Source: Nannocystis pusilla | GTDB taxonomy: Bacteria > Myxococcota_A > Polyangia > Nannocystales > Nannocystaceae | Assembly (NCBI RefSeq): GCF_026626665.1 | Contig: NZ_JAPNKE010000002.1 | Span: 4,565,168-4,629,167, forward strand | Direction: 5' to 3' | Length of the DNA: 64,000 nucleotides | In this document: positions 9,559 to 17,595 of the stretch, in pieces | Layout: the number at the start of each line of letters is the position of its first letter | Position numbering within the stretch: position 1 is the first letter of the stretch | Program-made: the position numbers and the translations under genes | The notes under the pieces: generated by a model | Told to the model about the DNA's origin: nothing | The model's database searches: none | What the model saw: only the letters and a program-made list of their open reading frames with translations

Positions 9559-9936
9559 CGGTGTCTCCGGCCGCGGAACTTAGCACGACGCCCGGCCCAC
9601 GGCGCCGTCGCCCGGCCCGCCGAGCCCCTCCGCGAGCGAGCTCGGCCGGTCGCCCCGGCCCTCATCGCCAGCAGAACGCCGTCGCGCCGGCGGCCCGCGC
9701 CCGCCTCGACGCGCCTGTGCACCGGCCTCCCCACGCCGGCTCGCCCCCTCGCCGCGGCGCGCAGGAAGCGTGCCCTCCGGCGAACCCGGGCCCACGCTCG
9801 CGCCGTCGATTCCACGGTCGTGGGCCGCGAACTCGCCGGACCACGACCGCCCGCGCGAGCCGAGCCTTCGCGTGGCGGATGCGACGGAGAGCGCCGCCAC
9901 GTCGTCTCACGGCGAACGTGCCGGCTCTCGGTACAA
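9559..9936. other. non-coding stretch
   Basis: No convincing gene. ORFs here have no recognisable domain and show the frame-independent Arg/Ala/Pro composition expected of GC-rich non-coding DNA. The part near 9559-9580 should hold the OsmC promoter and leader; no clear -35/-10 was recognised. Confidence 0.5.
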
Positions 9937-9952
9937 TGTCCCTCAGGACATG
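9937..9952. repeat. TGTCC/GGACA hairpin
   Basis: ATGTCC, loop CTCA, GGACAT: exact core. It lies 3 bp beyond the stop codon of the minus-strand gene that ends at 9956. Confidence 0.8.
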
Positions 9953-9955
9953 TCC

Positions 9956-10537
9956 TCAGCGCCAGCCGACGCGACGCGCCCACGCCTCCATCTCGGCCCG
10001 CCGCGCCGCGTGGTCCGCCGGCGGCTGCACGCCGGGCGGCGGCGGATGGCGCCACACCATCGGCGGCAGGCCGACGGCCGCGCGCCGCTCCGCCAGCGAC
10101 TCCGGCGCCTCGACCCCGACCATCGGCACCATGGCAGTGCCGTCCTCGCTCCAATCGTACTGCGTGCCGTAGCGCTGCGGCCGGCCCTCGGACACGCGGA
10201 TCCGGTCCTCCAGCTTCGCCACCTCCGCCGGATCGGCGTCGCCCTCCGCGGCGGCCCGCTGCAAAAGCGGCAGGCAGCCGCGCAGCAGCTCCGGCTCGCC
10301 GATCGCGTGTTGCACGATCCGCCAGGCCGCGCTCGCCCCGTCCTCACCCACCCGCGCTCGCCCCGGCCAGCCGACCCGCGCCAGCACCTCGCGCAGCCGG
10401 GCCGCGTTGCGCCGGTGCACCGCCTCCATCTCCGGGTGGTAGCCGGCGAACAGGCTGCCGTCGCGCGCCAGTCGCTCGCGCGTCTCGTCGTCCTCGGCGA
10501 TCCATCTTATGAGGTCGGCGCGCAGCTCCTCGTTCAT
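9956..10537 (-). CDS. DUF6624-like protein
   Basis: 193-aa soluble protein starting MNEELRADLIRWIAEDDETR. It contains the H-x5-N/A-A-RL helix pattern (AVHRRNAARLREVL), the W-x2-V-Q-H-A core (AAWRIVQHA) and the L-x2-R-I-R-V-S-E-G-RPQRYGTQY segment seen in DUF6624-type proteins. The biochemical role of that family is unknown. The ATG at 10537 is chosen over an ORF extension to 10768 because the upstream part has non-coding composition. Both gene ends carry family hairpins nearby. Confidence 0.7.
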   Translation of the reverse strand: MNEELRADLIRWIAEDDETRERLARDGSLFAGYHPEMEAVHRRNAARLREVLARVGWPGRARVGEDGASAAWRIVQHAIGEPELLRGCLPLLQRAAAEGDADPAEVAKLEDRIRVSEGRPQRYGTQYDWSEDGTAMVPMVGVEAPESLAERRAAVGLPPMVWRHPPPPGVQPPADHAARRAEMEAWARRVGWR

Positions 10538-10929
10538 GCGCCGAGCATTGCCGCCGTCGCGCCCGCGCGCAACCCGGCAGCAGCGAACGGAGGTCGGCCT
10601 TCCGAGGATCTCTGGCGCTTGCGACATCCGCCCGCTCATCCAACCGACGCGGCGCTCCAGGATGTTCCTGAGGCAGGGTCGAGACGCGAAGGACGAGCCG
10701 TCCTGGCGCCCGACTTCCTCGTGCCTCGGTGAACAGCCACGGCGCGACGAAGGCCGACGACTCCCCATGATGCGAGCGAGTGTTTCTGCGGTGGTGCGCG
10801 AGCCGAGCCCTATCGCGCGGCCGCGAGTTCACCTGGCGCCGAGCGACGCGCCCGCCGTCGCCACGCGAGGGCGATCCTCGCGGCCGACCTGCCAGCTCGC
10901 GCGCCCTGGACAGTCATCCCATGCTTCAA
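10538..10929. other. non-coding stretch
   Basis: No supported gene. It lies between the DUF6624-like start and the hairpin cluster at the end of the next minus-strand gene. No promoter recognised. Confidence 0.45.
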
Positions 10930-10994
10930 GGGACATGTCCTTCGTCGCATGTCCCTTTAAACATCTTTGAAGAGACATGTCCTTCGGGACATGG
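10930..10994. repeat. two TGTCC/GGACA hairpins, one with UUCG tetraloop
   Basis: First: GGGACATG (10930-10937) pairs with CATGTCCC (10948-10955). Second: CATGTCC (10976-10982), loop TTCG, GGACATG (10987-10993). The second is closed C(UUCG)G, the canonical extra-stable RNA tetraloop. The pair ends 13 bp from the stop at 11007. Confidence 0.85.
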
Positions 10995-11006
10995 CATCGC
11001 CCCCGC

Positions 11007-12225
11007 TCATCCCCCCGCCCGCAGCCGCAGCGCCTCGGCCGCGGCCAGTCGCTCCTCGGGGCGCCCGATGTCCCCCGCGATCGTCCCGCCGCAGCCCGGG
11101 CACGTCCCCGCGGCGCGGCTCAGCAGCGCCTGACACTCGGGCTCGGAGCAGCACGGCCGGCGCCGGCGACCGGCCAGGCGGACCGCGAGCACCGACGCCA
11201 CCAGCACCGCGGCGATCCCCGCCTCGTGGATCATCGCCGCCGCCACGCACCCGACGAGCCCGGCGATCCCGACCGGCAGCGCCAGCGCGGCCTGGTCGGC
11301 GCGGCTGCGTCGCCACACGCGGAACACCGGGCGGCCCGCGTTCGACACCTTCTCCGGCAGGGCCGGCGCGATCGGCTCGTCGCGCTCGAGCTCGTCGTGC
11401 GTGTCGTCCAGCGCCCGCGTCAGCGTCGCCACGCTGTCCGGCGGCGGCCAGCTCGCGCGGCGGCAGCCCCAGGTCGCTCGCCAGCGCCGGCCGCTCGCGT
11501 TCGAGCCGGCGCAGCGCCGCCCGGAAGTAGCTGGCTTGATTGGTGCCGAGGCAGGCCAGCACCGCCTCGCGGCCGGCCCCGCGCGCGTGGACCTGCGCCG
11601 CCAGCAAGAAGCACAGCTCCTGCGGCGACAGGTACCCGAGCCGCTGCACCGACCAGCGCGAGCGCAACGTCCCGTCGTAGATCGGCTCCGAAGTGTGGCG
11701 CAGCGCCGCGTTGGCGCTCAGCACCCCGAAGCCGAGGAACACCGCGGTCATGTCGGTCAGCTCCTCCTCGAGGTCGTGGTCCTCGACGCACAGCGCGTGG
11801 TGCGAGCGGTACGCGTGCGCCACCTCGTGGGCCAACGTCGCCGTGATCCCGCCCGGATCGTCGAGCAGCGCCAGGTCGGCGCCGAAGCGGGCGACCCCGG
11901 CCTCGATGCCAAGGAACAGCCCGGCCGCGCCCTCGTGGTGATGCGTCGCCCCCAGCGCCACCGGCCCCTCGGGCGCCGGCGGTCGCCCCTCGTACAGCTC
12001 GATCTCCGCGCCGAGCTCGAGGTCCGCGTAGCGGAACAGCCGCCGCACCAGCCGCAGCACCCCTGCCGCGCTGCGCGTGAAGCGGTCGGGGAAGAACTCC
12101 GGCCGCGGCAGCACGATCGGCGTGCACACGAAGTGCTGCCAGTCCGCCTGCCGCAGCAGCGCCCCGAGCCCCTCGAGCAACCACTCCTGGCGCTCCTCCG
12201 CGGGCAGGGCCTCGAGCTCCGACAC
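11007..12225 (-). CDS. HExxH metallopeptidase-like membrane protein (frameshift)
   Basis: About 406 aa when repaired. The N-terminal domain (residues 1-267) carries TLAHEVAHAY, an HExxH zinc-protease motif, followed by an acidic helix (EDHDLEEELTDMTAVFLGFG) that could supply the third ligand. After a frameshift at about 11440 (extra base or two missing around GGAC following ELAAA) the frame continues DSVATLTRALDDTHDELERD. It then has a two-helix membrane hairpin (ALPVGIAGLVGCVAAAMI and AAVLVASVLAV) and a Cys-rich tail (CCSEPEC, CPGCGG) resembling a zinc ribbon. The GTG at 12225 is the most plausible start. Peptidase substrate unknown. Confidence 0.7.
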
Positions 12226-12390
12226 GCAAGCGAATGTAGCGCAGCGCCGCCTCCACCGCAGCCCCGCTCGGGCGCGCCCCTGCATGCACCGCAATCGCCC
12301 GCCGGGTTTCACGCGCGCACGCGCCTCAGCGCACGCCGGCCCGCGCGTCGGGGCGCCCCGCGCGGCCGCTCGCTCGCCTATCATCGCGGT

Positions 12391-13611
12391 GTGTCCACGC
12401 CGGGCCTGCTCGCCAACCGGAACTTCCGGCGCCTGTGGATCGCCCAGGCGATCTCCTTGTTCGGCGACTGGTTCACCTACGTCGCCGTCGGCACCCTCGC
12501 CCTGTCCGAAAGTACAGGTCTCTACGGCGTCGCCGCCGTCCTCGTCGCCCACACCTTGCCGCGGGCCGTGCTCGCGCCGTTCGCCGGTCGGATCGCCGAT
12601 CGCCGTGATCGCGGCACCATCCTCGTCGTCGGCAGCCTCCTGCGGGCCCTCGTCGTCCTCGTCATGATCGCGGTGGTCGGCAGCGGCGACGCCGGCACCG
12701 CCGCCCTCGCCGCCCTCGTGTTCGTGCGCATGGCCCTGTCGGCCTTCACCGATCCGGCCGCCAGCGCCGCCCTGCCGCAGCTCGTCCCGGCGCACCAGCT
12801 CGGGGCCGCCAACGCCCTCCTCGGCGCCACCTGGAGCACCATCTTCGCCCTCGGCGTCGCCGCCGGCGGGTTCGTCACCGCCTTCGTCGGTCCGCACGGG
12901 GCCCTGGCGATCGACGCCGCCACCTTCGTGCTCGCGGCCCTGCTGTTCGCCACCCTCCCGCGCCTGCGCCCGGGCGAGCGGACCGCCGGCGACGCCTCCG
13001 CCTCGATGGTCGTCCCGCCCGACTTCCTCGCCGCCTGGCGCCGCACCTGGCGCGACCCGGCCCTGCTGCACGTCGCCCTCGCCAAGATCCCCGTCGCCCT
13101 CGCCAACGGCGGCGCGTGGGTCCTGCTGCACGCCGTCGCCGGGCGCGAGCAGGCCGCAGCCGTCGCGGTCACCCTCGGCGTCATGCACGGCGTGCGCGGC
13201 ATCGGCACCGGCGTCGGCCCGTTGCTGTGGGCCCGCGTCGCCCGCCTGCGCGGCACCGTCTCCGGCATCCACCTCGGCACCGCGGTCACCCTCGCCGGCG
13301 TCGCCCTGTTCGCCGCCTTCGACGTCCCCGCCGTCCTCGTCGTCGCCTCGGTGCTGTGGGGCCTCGGCATGGGCGCCACCTGGGTCACCTCGACCACCCG
13401 GCTGCAGCTCACGCCCAACGCGATGCTCGGCCGCCTCGCCGCCATCGACCTCATGGCCCACACCTGCGCCCAGTGCGTCGGCGGCCTGCTCGGGGCCGTC
13501 GTCGCCGACACCCTGCTGTTCCCCGCCGGCGCCGGCTGGCTCGGCGCCGCCGCCGGCCTGCTCGCCTGGGGCCTGCTCGTCCTGCTCGTCCGCACCCGCC
13601 CGCCCGCGTGA
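12391..13611 (+). CDS. MFS transporter
   Basis: 406-aa major facilitator superfamily permease with about 12 hydrophobic segments. It starts V/MSTPGLLANRNFRRLWIAQ, typical of the MFS_3/EntS-like drug and siderophore exporters, with the loop motif GRIADRRDRG between helices 2 and 3. GTG start at 12391, divergent from the peptidase-like gene. A variant of the TGTCC hairpin core (CTGTCC GAAA GTACAG, 12502-12517) lies inside the coding sequence at the end of the first helix. Confidence 0.85.
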   Translation: MSTPGLLANRNFRRLWIAQAISLFGDWFTYVAVGTLALSESTGLYGVAAVLVAHTLPRAVLAPFAGRIADRRDRGTILVVGSLLRALVVLVMIAVVGSGDAGTAALAALVFVRMALSAFTDPAASAALPQLVPAHQLGAANALLGATWSTIFALGVAAGGFVTAFVGPHGALAIDAATFVLAALLFATLPRLRPGERTAGDASASMVVPPDFLAAWRRTWRDPALLHVALAKIPVALANGGAWVLLHAVAGREQAAAVAVTLGVMHGVRGIGTGVGPLLWARVARLRGTVSGIHLGTAVTLAGVALFAAFDVPAVLVVASVLWGLGMGATWVTSTTRLQLTPNAMLGRLAAIDLMAHTCAQCVGGLLGAVVADTLLFPAGAGWLGAAAGLLAWGLLVLLVRTRPPA

Positions 13612-14148
13612 CGCGAGACCGACCGGCATCATGGCCAGGACCATGGCCGCGCCGTCACGCGACTGGCGTCATTACCCGGACCATCGCCGCCACCGCCACG
13701 CGACTGCTATCATTGCCGACCTCATCGTCGCGGCCAGCGACCGCCGCCGAGGCGGGTGTCTGCCATCATTGCCGAGACATCGCCGGGCCGCAAGACTGGC
13801 ATCATCGCCAATCGCATCACCGATTCGCCACGTCATCGACAACTCGCCGGGGCTGGCGGAGCGCTCCACGACTGCCATCATCACGAGACAGTCGCCACCC
13901 GCCAGCGCGCCCGTTCACCTCGAGTCCATCCCCGCGGCCAGCGCCATCCTTGCCATCGCAACCGCGCAGGCGCGGGCCGCTGCGTGACGCCGAGCGCGGC
14001 TCGTCATACGGCAGCGGATAGGCCCACAGACCAGGCTCGGAGCCGAACGAGTCGAGGAGACGATGCCCTCGGGGACGCCTCGGGTCGGGCGGCGCTCCAT
14101 CCGGCGACGCGGGCGGCAGATCCGGAGGTACGGAGCGGGGCGACCCCT
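13612..14148. repeat. six degenerate GACTGNCATCAT repeats in intergenic DNA
   Basis: Convergent intergenic region of 537 bp with no gene. It contains six imperfect copies of a roughly 18-bp direct repeat resembling GACTGGCATCATTGCC, beginning at about 13621, 13661, 13702, 13758, 13794 and 13870. Spacing is 36 to 76 bp. From 13900 to 14148 I see nothing. Confidence 0.55.
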
Positions 14149-15210
14149 TCAGTTCCGGCGCCCGACCTCGCCGCCGAGGCACACGCGCAGCCCCTCTTCC
14201 ATGTCGCGCTGCGTCTGGATCTTGCCCAGATCGACCCCGAGCGACACCAGCGTCTGCGACACTGCCGGCCGGATCCCCGTGACGATCACCCGCGCCCCGA
14301 GCAGGCCGACCGCGCGGACGATGCGGAGCAGGTGGTCGGCCGTGTTGGTATCGACCAGCTCGACCGCGGTCAGATCGAGGATCACGTGCTGCGTCCCCGA
14401 GCCCTCGATCGCGTGCAGCAGCCGCTCCATCAGCGTCGCCACCGACGTCTCGTCGAGCGCGCCCATCACCGGCACCGCCAGGATCCCGCTCCAGATCCGC
14501 AGGATCGGCGCCGACAGCGTCCGCAGCGCTCGCTCTTGCTGCTGGATCAGCAGCAGCTTCTCGCGCACTTGCTGCTCCGAGCGCGCCCGCTCCTCGATCT
14601 CCGTCTTCAGCTGCTGCAGCGCCACCGCCAGGTCCGCGGAGGTCGCCTGCCCCGCCGCCAGCAATTGCTGCATCCGCTCCTCGAGCGTCACCGTCGTCGG
14701 CGTCACCAAGAACTCGTCGTATTCGGCCCCGTCGGCGGCGAAGCTGGTCTGTTCGGCCCAGCACGGCACCCCGAACAGCTTCGCCGTGATGCCGGCCAGC
14801 TTGCCCGCGATCATCGCGCTGCCCCACTTCACGTTCAGGGCCCGCTGGTACAGCGCCTCCCAGCCGTTGATCACGCGATAGCGGGCCTCCTGCCTGACCC
14901 GGTCGAGCGAGACCAGCAGCCAGCGGCCCCACCCGGCCGGCCAGGCGATGTCTTGCATCCGCACCAGGCCCTCTTCGAACGAAGGCGCGCCGGCGATCAC
15001 CTCCCAGTCGCCCTCCACGCTCTGTTGCCCGCCGAGCTGCAGGCACAGGTTGAAGCGCTCGACCCCCACCATCGCGCACAGGCCCGACATCAGCCCGGCC
15101 ACCGACGACGGCACCCACATGCTCAGCGTCGGCACCCCGGCCCACAGATTCAAACCGCGGTCGAGATCCCATTCGATATCGAAGCCGATGTTGATCTTCG
15201 CGTTGGCCAT
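14149..15210 (-). CDS. RsbR-like STAS regulator with N-terminal sensor domain
   Basis: 353-aa cytoplasmic protein. The N-terminal ~180 residues (starting MANAKINIGFDIEWDLDRG) form a compact domain that resembles 4VR/XylR-N-like sensor folds, without a firm match. A coiled-coil helix follows (residues about 190-235, ALQQLKTEIEERARSEQQV) and then a C-terminal STAS domain (about 245-345) with HVILDLTAVELVDTNTADHLL. In RsbR proteins such domains build stressosome complexes and are phosphorylated on Ser/Thr. Thr/Asn/Thr occupy that loop here. The linker motif APILRIWSGILAVPVMG is shared with the STAS protein at 19779. A palindrome sits immediately before the start. Confidence 0.8.
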   Translation of the reverse strand: MANAKINIGFDIEWDLDRGLNLWAGVPTLSMWVPSSVAGLMSGLCAMVGVERFNLCLQLGGQQSVEGDWEVIAGAPSFEEGLVRMQDIAWPAGWGRWLLVSLDRVRQEARYRVINGWEALYQRALNVKWGSAMIAGKLAGITAKLFGVPCWAEQTSFAADGAEYDEFLVTPTTVTLEERMQQLLAAGQATSADLAVALQQLKTEIEERARSEQQVREKLLLIQQQERALRTLSAPILRIWSGILAVPVMGALDETSVATLMERLLHAIEGSGTQHVILDLTAVELVDTNTADHLLRIVRAVGLLGARVIVTGIRPAVSQTLVSLGVDLGKIQTQRDMEEGLRVCLGGEVGRRN

Positions 15211-15213
15211 GAA

Positions 15214-15229
15214 CGGTATGTTTATACCG
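15214..15229. promoter_or_regulatory. AT-rich inverted repeat at start of STAS gene
   Basis: CGGTAT, loop GTTT, ATACCG: a perfect 6-bp inverted repeat with an AT-rich centre in very GC-rich surroundings. It lies only 3 nt upstream of the ATG at 15210, where it could act as an operator or occlude the ribosome site as a hairpin. No Shine-Dalgarno sequence is visible between it and the start. Confidence 0.4.
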
Positions 15230-15529
15230 CCGCCCGCTCGCGCCCGGGCGAACATTCGTACCGGCGCCGCGCCCGCCGCAGCGACTGTCGGCACTCTCGG
15301 GCGTCCGCGATCGCGCCGCTGAAACGCGTTGCACCTCGCCGCCGCGGTGCCACCAATCGAGCGCGGGCGCGCGCTCGCTACCACCGCCGCGTCCACCCCG
15401 ACGTCTGCGCCCAATCATCGCACCCCGCGTCACCACGAATCCCCAGAATCCCCTGCGTTCGCGAATACCCATTCCACCCCGGCCCGCGCCCGCTATTCGC
15501 CGCCCCTCGAACGGGGCTATGCTCTCCGC
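15230..15529. other. divergent intergenic region
   Basis: Non-coding 300 bp between the STAS gene (minus) and the lipoprotein gene (plus). It must hold two promoters; none is recognisable to me by eye. Confidence 0.4.
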
Positions 15530-16531
15530 GTGCGCCGACCTCCTCGCCGCTCGCCGACCCGCGCCGCCTGGTGCCTCGTGGTCCTCGCATGCGGCCCGGC
15601 GCGCGACGCCGGCGAGCGCCCCCTCGACGCTCCGCCGGCGCCGGAGCCCGCGAATCAACGTTCCGCGCCAGTTCCCGACCTCCCGCCCCGGCCCGCCGCG
15701 CGCAACGACGCGGCGGTCCACCACGACGACTTCGCCCGCCGCGTCCTCTACACCTGGACCACCGCGGCGCAGGTCGACGCCCTCCGCCGCTCGCGGCGCC
15801 TGCTCGTCGCCGACGGCGACGTCGGTGAGCGCTCGCCTTACCTCCGCGCGCTCGACCGCCTCCTCGACGTCCACCCGCTGGCCGCGATCCTCCGCGACCA
15901 CCCCGGCCATCGCCGCCGCCGCTACGCCTGGACCAGCCCCTTCGCCACCGTCCTCGGCCTCGGCGAGCGCCGCTACGGCGACGCCCTCGTCCGCATCGAC
16001 CTCGCCGAGGACGCCCTCGTGGTCGGCTTCCGCCCGCACGCCGCCGAGCCGTTTGTCCTCGAGGACATGTCCGGAGAGCCAGTCGACCTCGCCGTCGCCC
16101 TCGCCGAGCCCGGACGGATCGGCGCCGTCTATCACGTCCGCGACGGCCCCGACGACCCGATCGCCTTCCGCGAGTACGTCGTCTGCAACGAATCGCAGGT
16201 CGCCGCGTGGTCCGTCGCTACCCCGGACATCCGAGCCCGCCTCGACGCCGAGCTCGCCCTGCTCGAGTCGCTCCGCCGCGGCGACCTCGCCCACTTGCCC
16301 CCCGCTGCCCTGCGCGCCCCGGCCACCGCCGTGTGGCCCACCGCCCCGCGCGAGCCGACCCCGCTCGACCGCTGGCACGCCCGCCTCGCCTTCGACAACG
16401 AGCGCTATCGGCCCACGCCCGCCAACCTCGCCGCGGTCATCGCCGCCCTCCGCGGCTACGATCCCGCCGGCGAGCCGCTGGTCCACCGCCCGGAAGCGTC
16501 CTTCCCCGAGGCTCCGCTCGCGGCCCCGTAG
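15530..16531 (+). CDS. secreted lipoprotein of unknown function
   Basis: 333-aa protein with a signal peptide ending in the lipobox LVVLAC (Cys near residue 21), then a Pro/Ala-rich spacer and a globular domain of about 280 residues. It has runs of Arg near the N-terminus but no recognisable catalytic motif. Conserved-looking segments are TWTTAAQVDALRRSRRLLVADG, best read as a helix-strand pair, and YAWTSPFATVLGLGERRYGD. The GTG at 15530 is chosen because it leads directly into the signal peptide. A TGTCC TCGA GGACA hairpin core (16054-16067) lies inside the gene. Confidence 0.7.
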   Translation: MRRPPRRSPTRAAWCLVVLACGPARDAGERPLDAPPAPEPANQRSAPVPDLPPRPAARNDAAVHHDDFARRVLYTWTTAAQVDALRRSRRLLVADGDVGERSPYLRALDRLLDVHPLAAILRDHPGHRRRRYAWTSPFATVLGLGERRYGDALVRIDLAEDALVVGFRPHAAEPFVLEDMSGEPVDLAVALAEPGRIGAVYHVRDGPDDPIAFREYVVCNESQVAAWSVATPDIRARLDAELALLESLRRGDLAHLPPAALRAPATAVWPTAPREPTPLDRWHARLAFDNERYRPTPANLAAVIAALRGYDPAGEPLVHRPEASFPEAPLAAP

Positions 16532-16549
16532 CAGGCGCTCTCACCCGCC

Positions 16550-16969
16550 CGACCTCACCTTCCCCGAAGGTCAGGTCCCGCGAGCCTCGCTCCTTCGCTC
16601 TCCGACCTCGCGTCCACCGACGCAACCTGCCCCCAAGGTCAGGTAACCGCGAGCCGCGCTCTTTCGCTCGGCTCGCCCCTCCGACCTCGCGTCCACCGAC
16701 CTAACCTGCCCCCAAGGTTAGGTCCCGCGAGCCCCGCTCGGCTCGCACCTCCTCACGTCCACCGACCCAACCTGCCCTCCAAGGTCAGGTCCCCGCGAGC
16801 CTCGCTCCTTCGCTCGGCCCGCGCCTCCGACCTCGCGTCCCCCGACCCGACCTGCCCCCAAGGTCAGGTTCCCGCGAGCCTCGCTCCTTCGCTCGGCTCG
16901 CGCCTCCGCCTCGCGCCCGCCGAAGCGACCTGCCCCGAAGGCCAGGCCTCGCGGGTCCCCTGCCTTCGC
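16550..16969. repeat. tandem hairpin array, six ~75-bp units
   Basis: Six units, each carrying an inverted repeat of the type ACCTG...AAGGTCAGGT followed by CCGCGAGCC(T/C)CGCT and a CGACCTCGCGTCCACCGAC spacer. The AAGGTCAGGT box (or variant) starts at about 16567, 16635, 16714, 16781, 16860 and 16938, giving alternating spacings of about 67-68 and 78-79 bp. The array fills the gap between convergent genes ending at 16531 and 16970. Read on the minus strand, the first copy pairs over about 10 bp with one mismatch. Confidence 0.8.
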
Positions 16970-17470
16970 TCAGCTCGCGTCCCAGACCTCGCGGTAGCGG
17001 GCCTGCAGGGCCGCCCACTCCTCCGGCTCGCCGACGTAGATCCCCTCGCTCCACGAGAACACGTCGCTCGGCCGGTCGTCGGCCTCGTACAGCGGGATCA
17101 CGTGGACGTGCAGGTGGCGCGACGTCTGCGTCATCTCGCCCGCGCTGCTGCCCGTCGACGCCACGTAGCAGCGACGCGGCCGCATCACCCGCTCGACCAT
17201 CCGCGCCGCCTGGTGCGCCATCGCGTTGGCGCGGGCCCACAGGGCGGGCTCCACCTCCGCGAACGACGTCACGTGCGGCTTCGGGACCACCATCACGTGG
17301 CCCCAGCGGCGCACGTAGCGGGGCAGCATCACCAGCATCGTCGCGTCCTCGGCGATCGCATGGACCGCCCCCACCTCGCGGCGGACGATCGCGCACATCA
17401 GACACTCGGGCGCCCCGCCCTCGGCCTCGATGCGTCGCAGCGCCTCGTCGCGTGAAATCAGCGTCGGCAT
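16970..17470 (-). CDS. HIT-family nucleotide hydrolase
   Basis: 166-aa histidine-triad protein. The catalytic motif HLHVHVIP (HxHxHxx) is near residues 120-127, preceded by the conserved GHVMVVPKPHV segment near 57-67. A CLMC pair near residue 24 probably helps bind zinc, as in many HIT proteins. The family hydrolyses AMP-linked or dinucleoside polyphosphate substrates, releasing nucleoside monophosphate. ATG at 17470 is the start; the longer ORF upstream is non-coding. Confidence 0.9.
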   Translation of the reverse strand: MPTLISRDEALRRIEAEGGAPECLMCAIVRREVGAVHAIAEDATMLVMLPRYVRRWGHVMVVPKPHVTSFAEVEPALWARANAMAHQAARMVERVMRPRRCYVASTGSSAGEMTQTSRHLHVHVIPLYEADDRPSDVFSWSEGIYVGEPEEWAALQARYREVWDAS

Positions 17471-17595
17471 GACCGGTTGCGCCGCGAGTATCCCACAGCG
17501 CCCGGCCGCCGACGCCCCACCGACCCCGCGCATTCCCGCTGCCCGCGTGACCTTCGGGCCGCGCCCCTGCGCGCGCCCCGTGATAGCGTCCTCGC

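Noticed and set aside
10957..13644. A single 895-aa minus-strand ORF over the MFS gene and the peptidase-like gene
   Set aside because: The part over the MFS gene is Gly/Glu/Asp-rich antisense of a real transporter; only the peptidase-like part has domains.
16550..16969. Repeats at 16.5 kb as a CRISPR array
   Set aside because: Spacers are conserved between units and no cas genes lie in the window.
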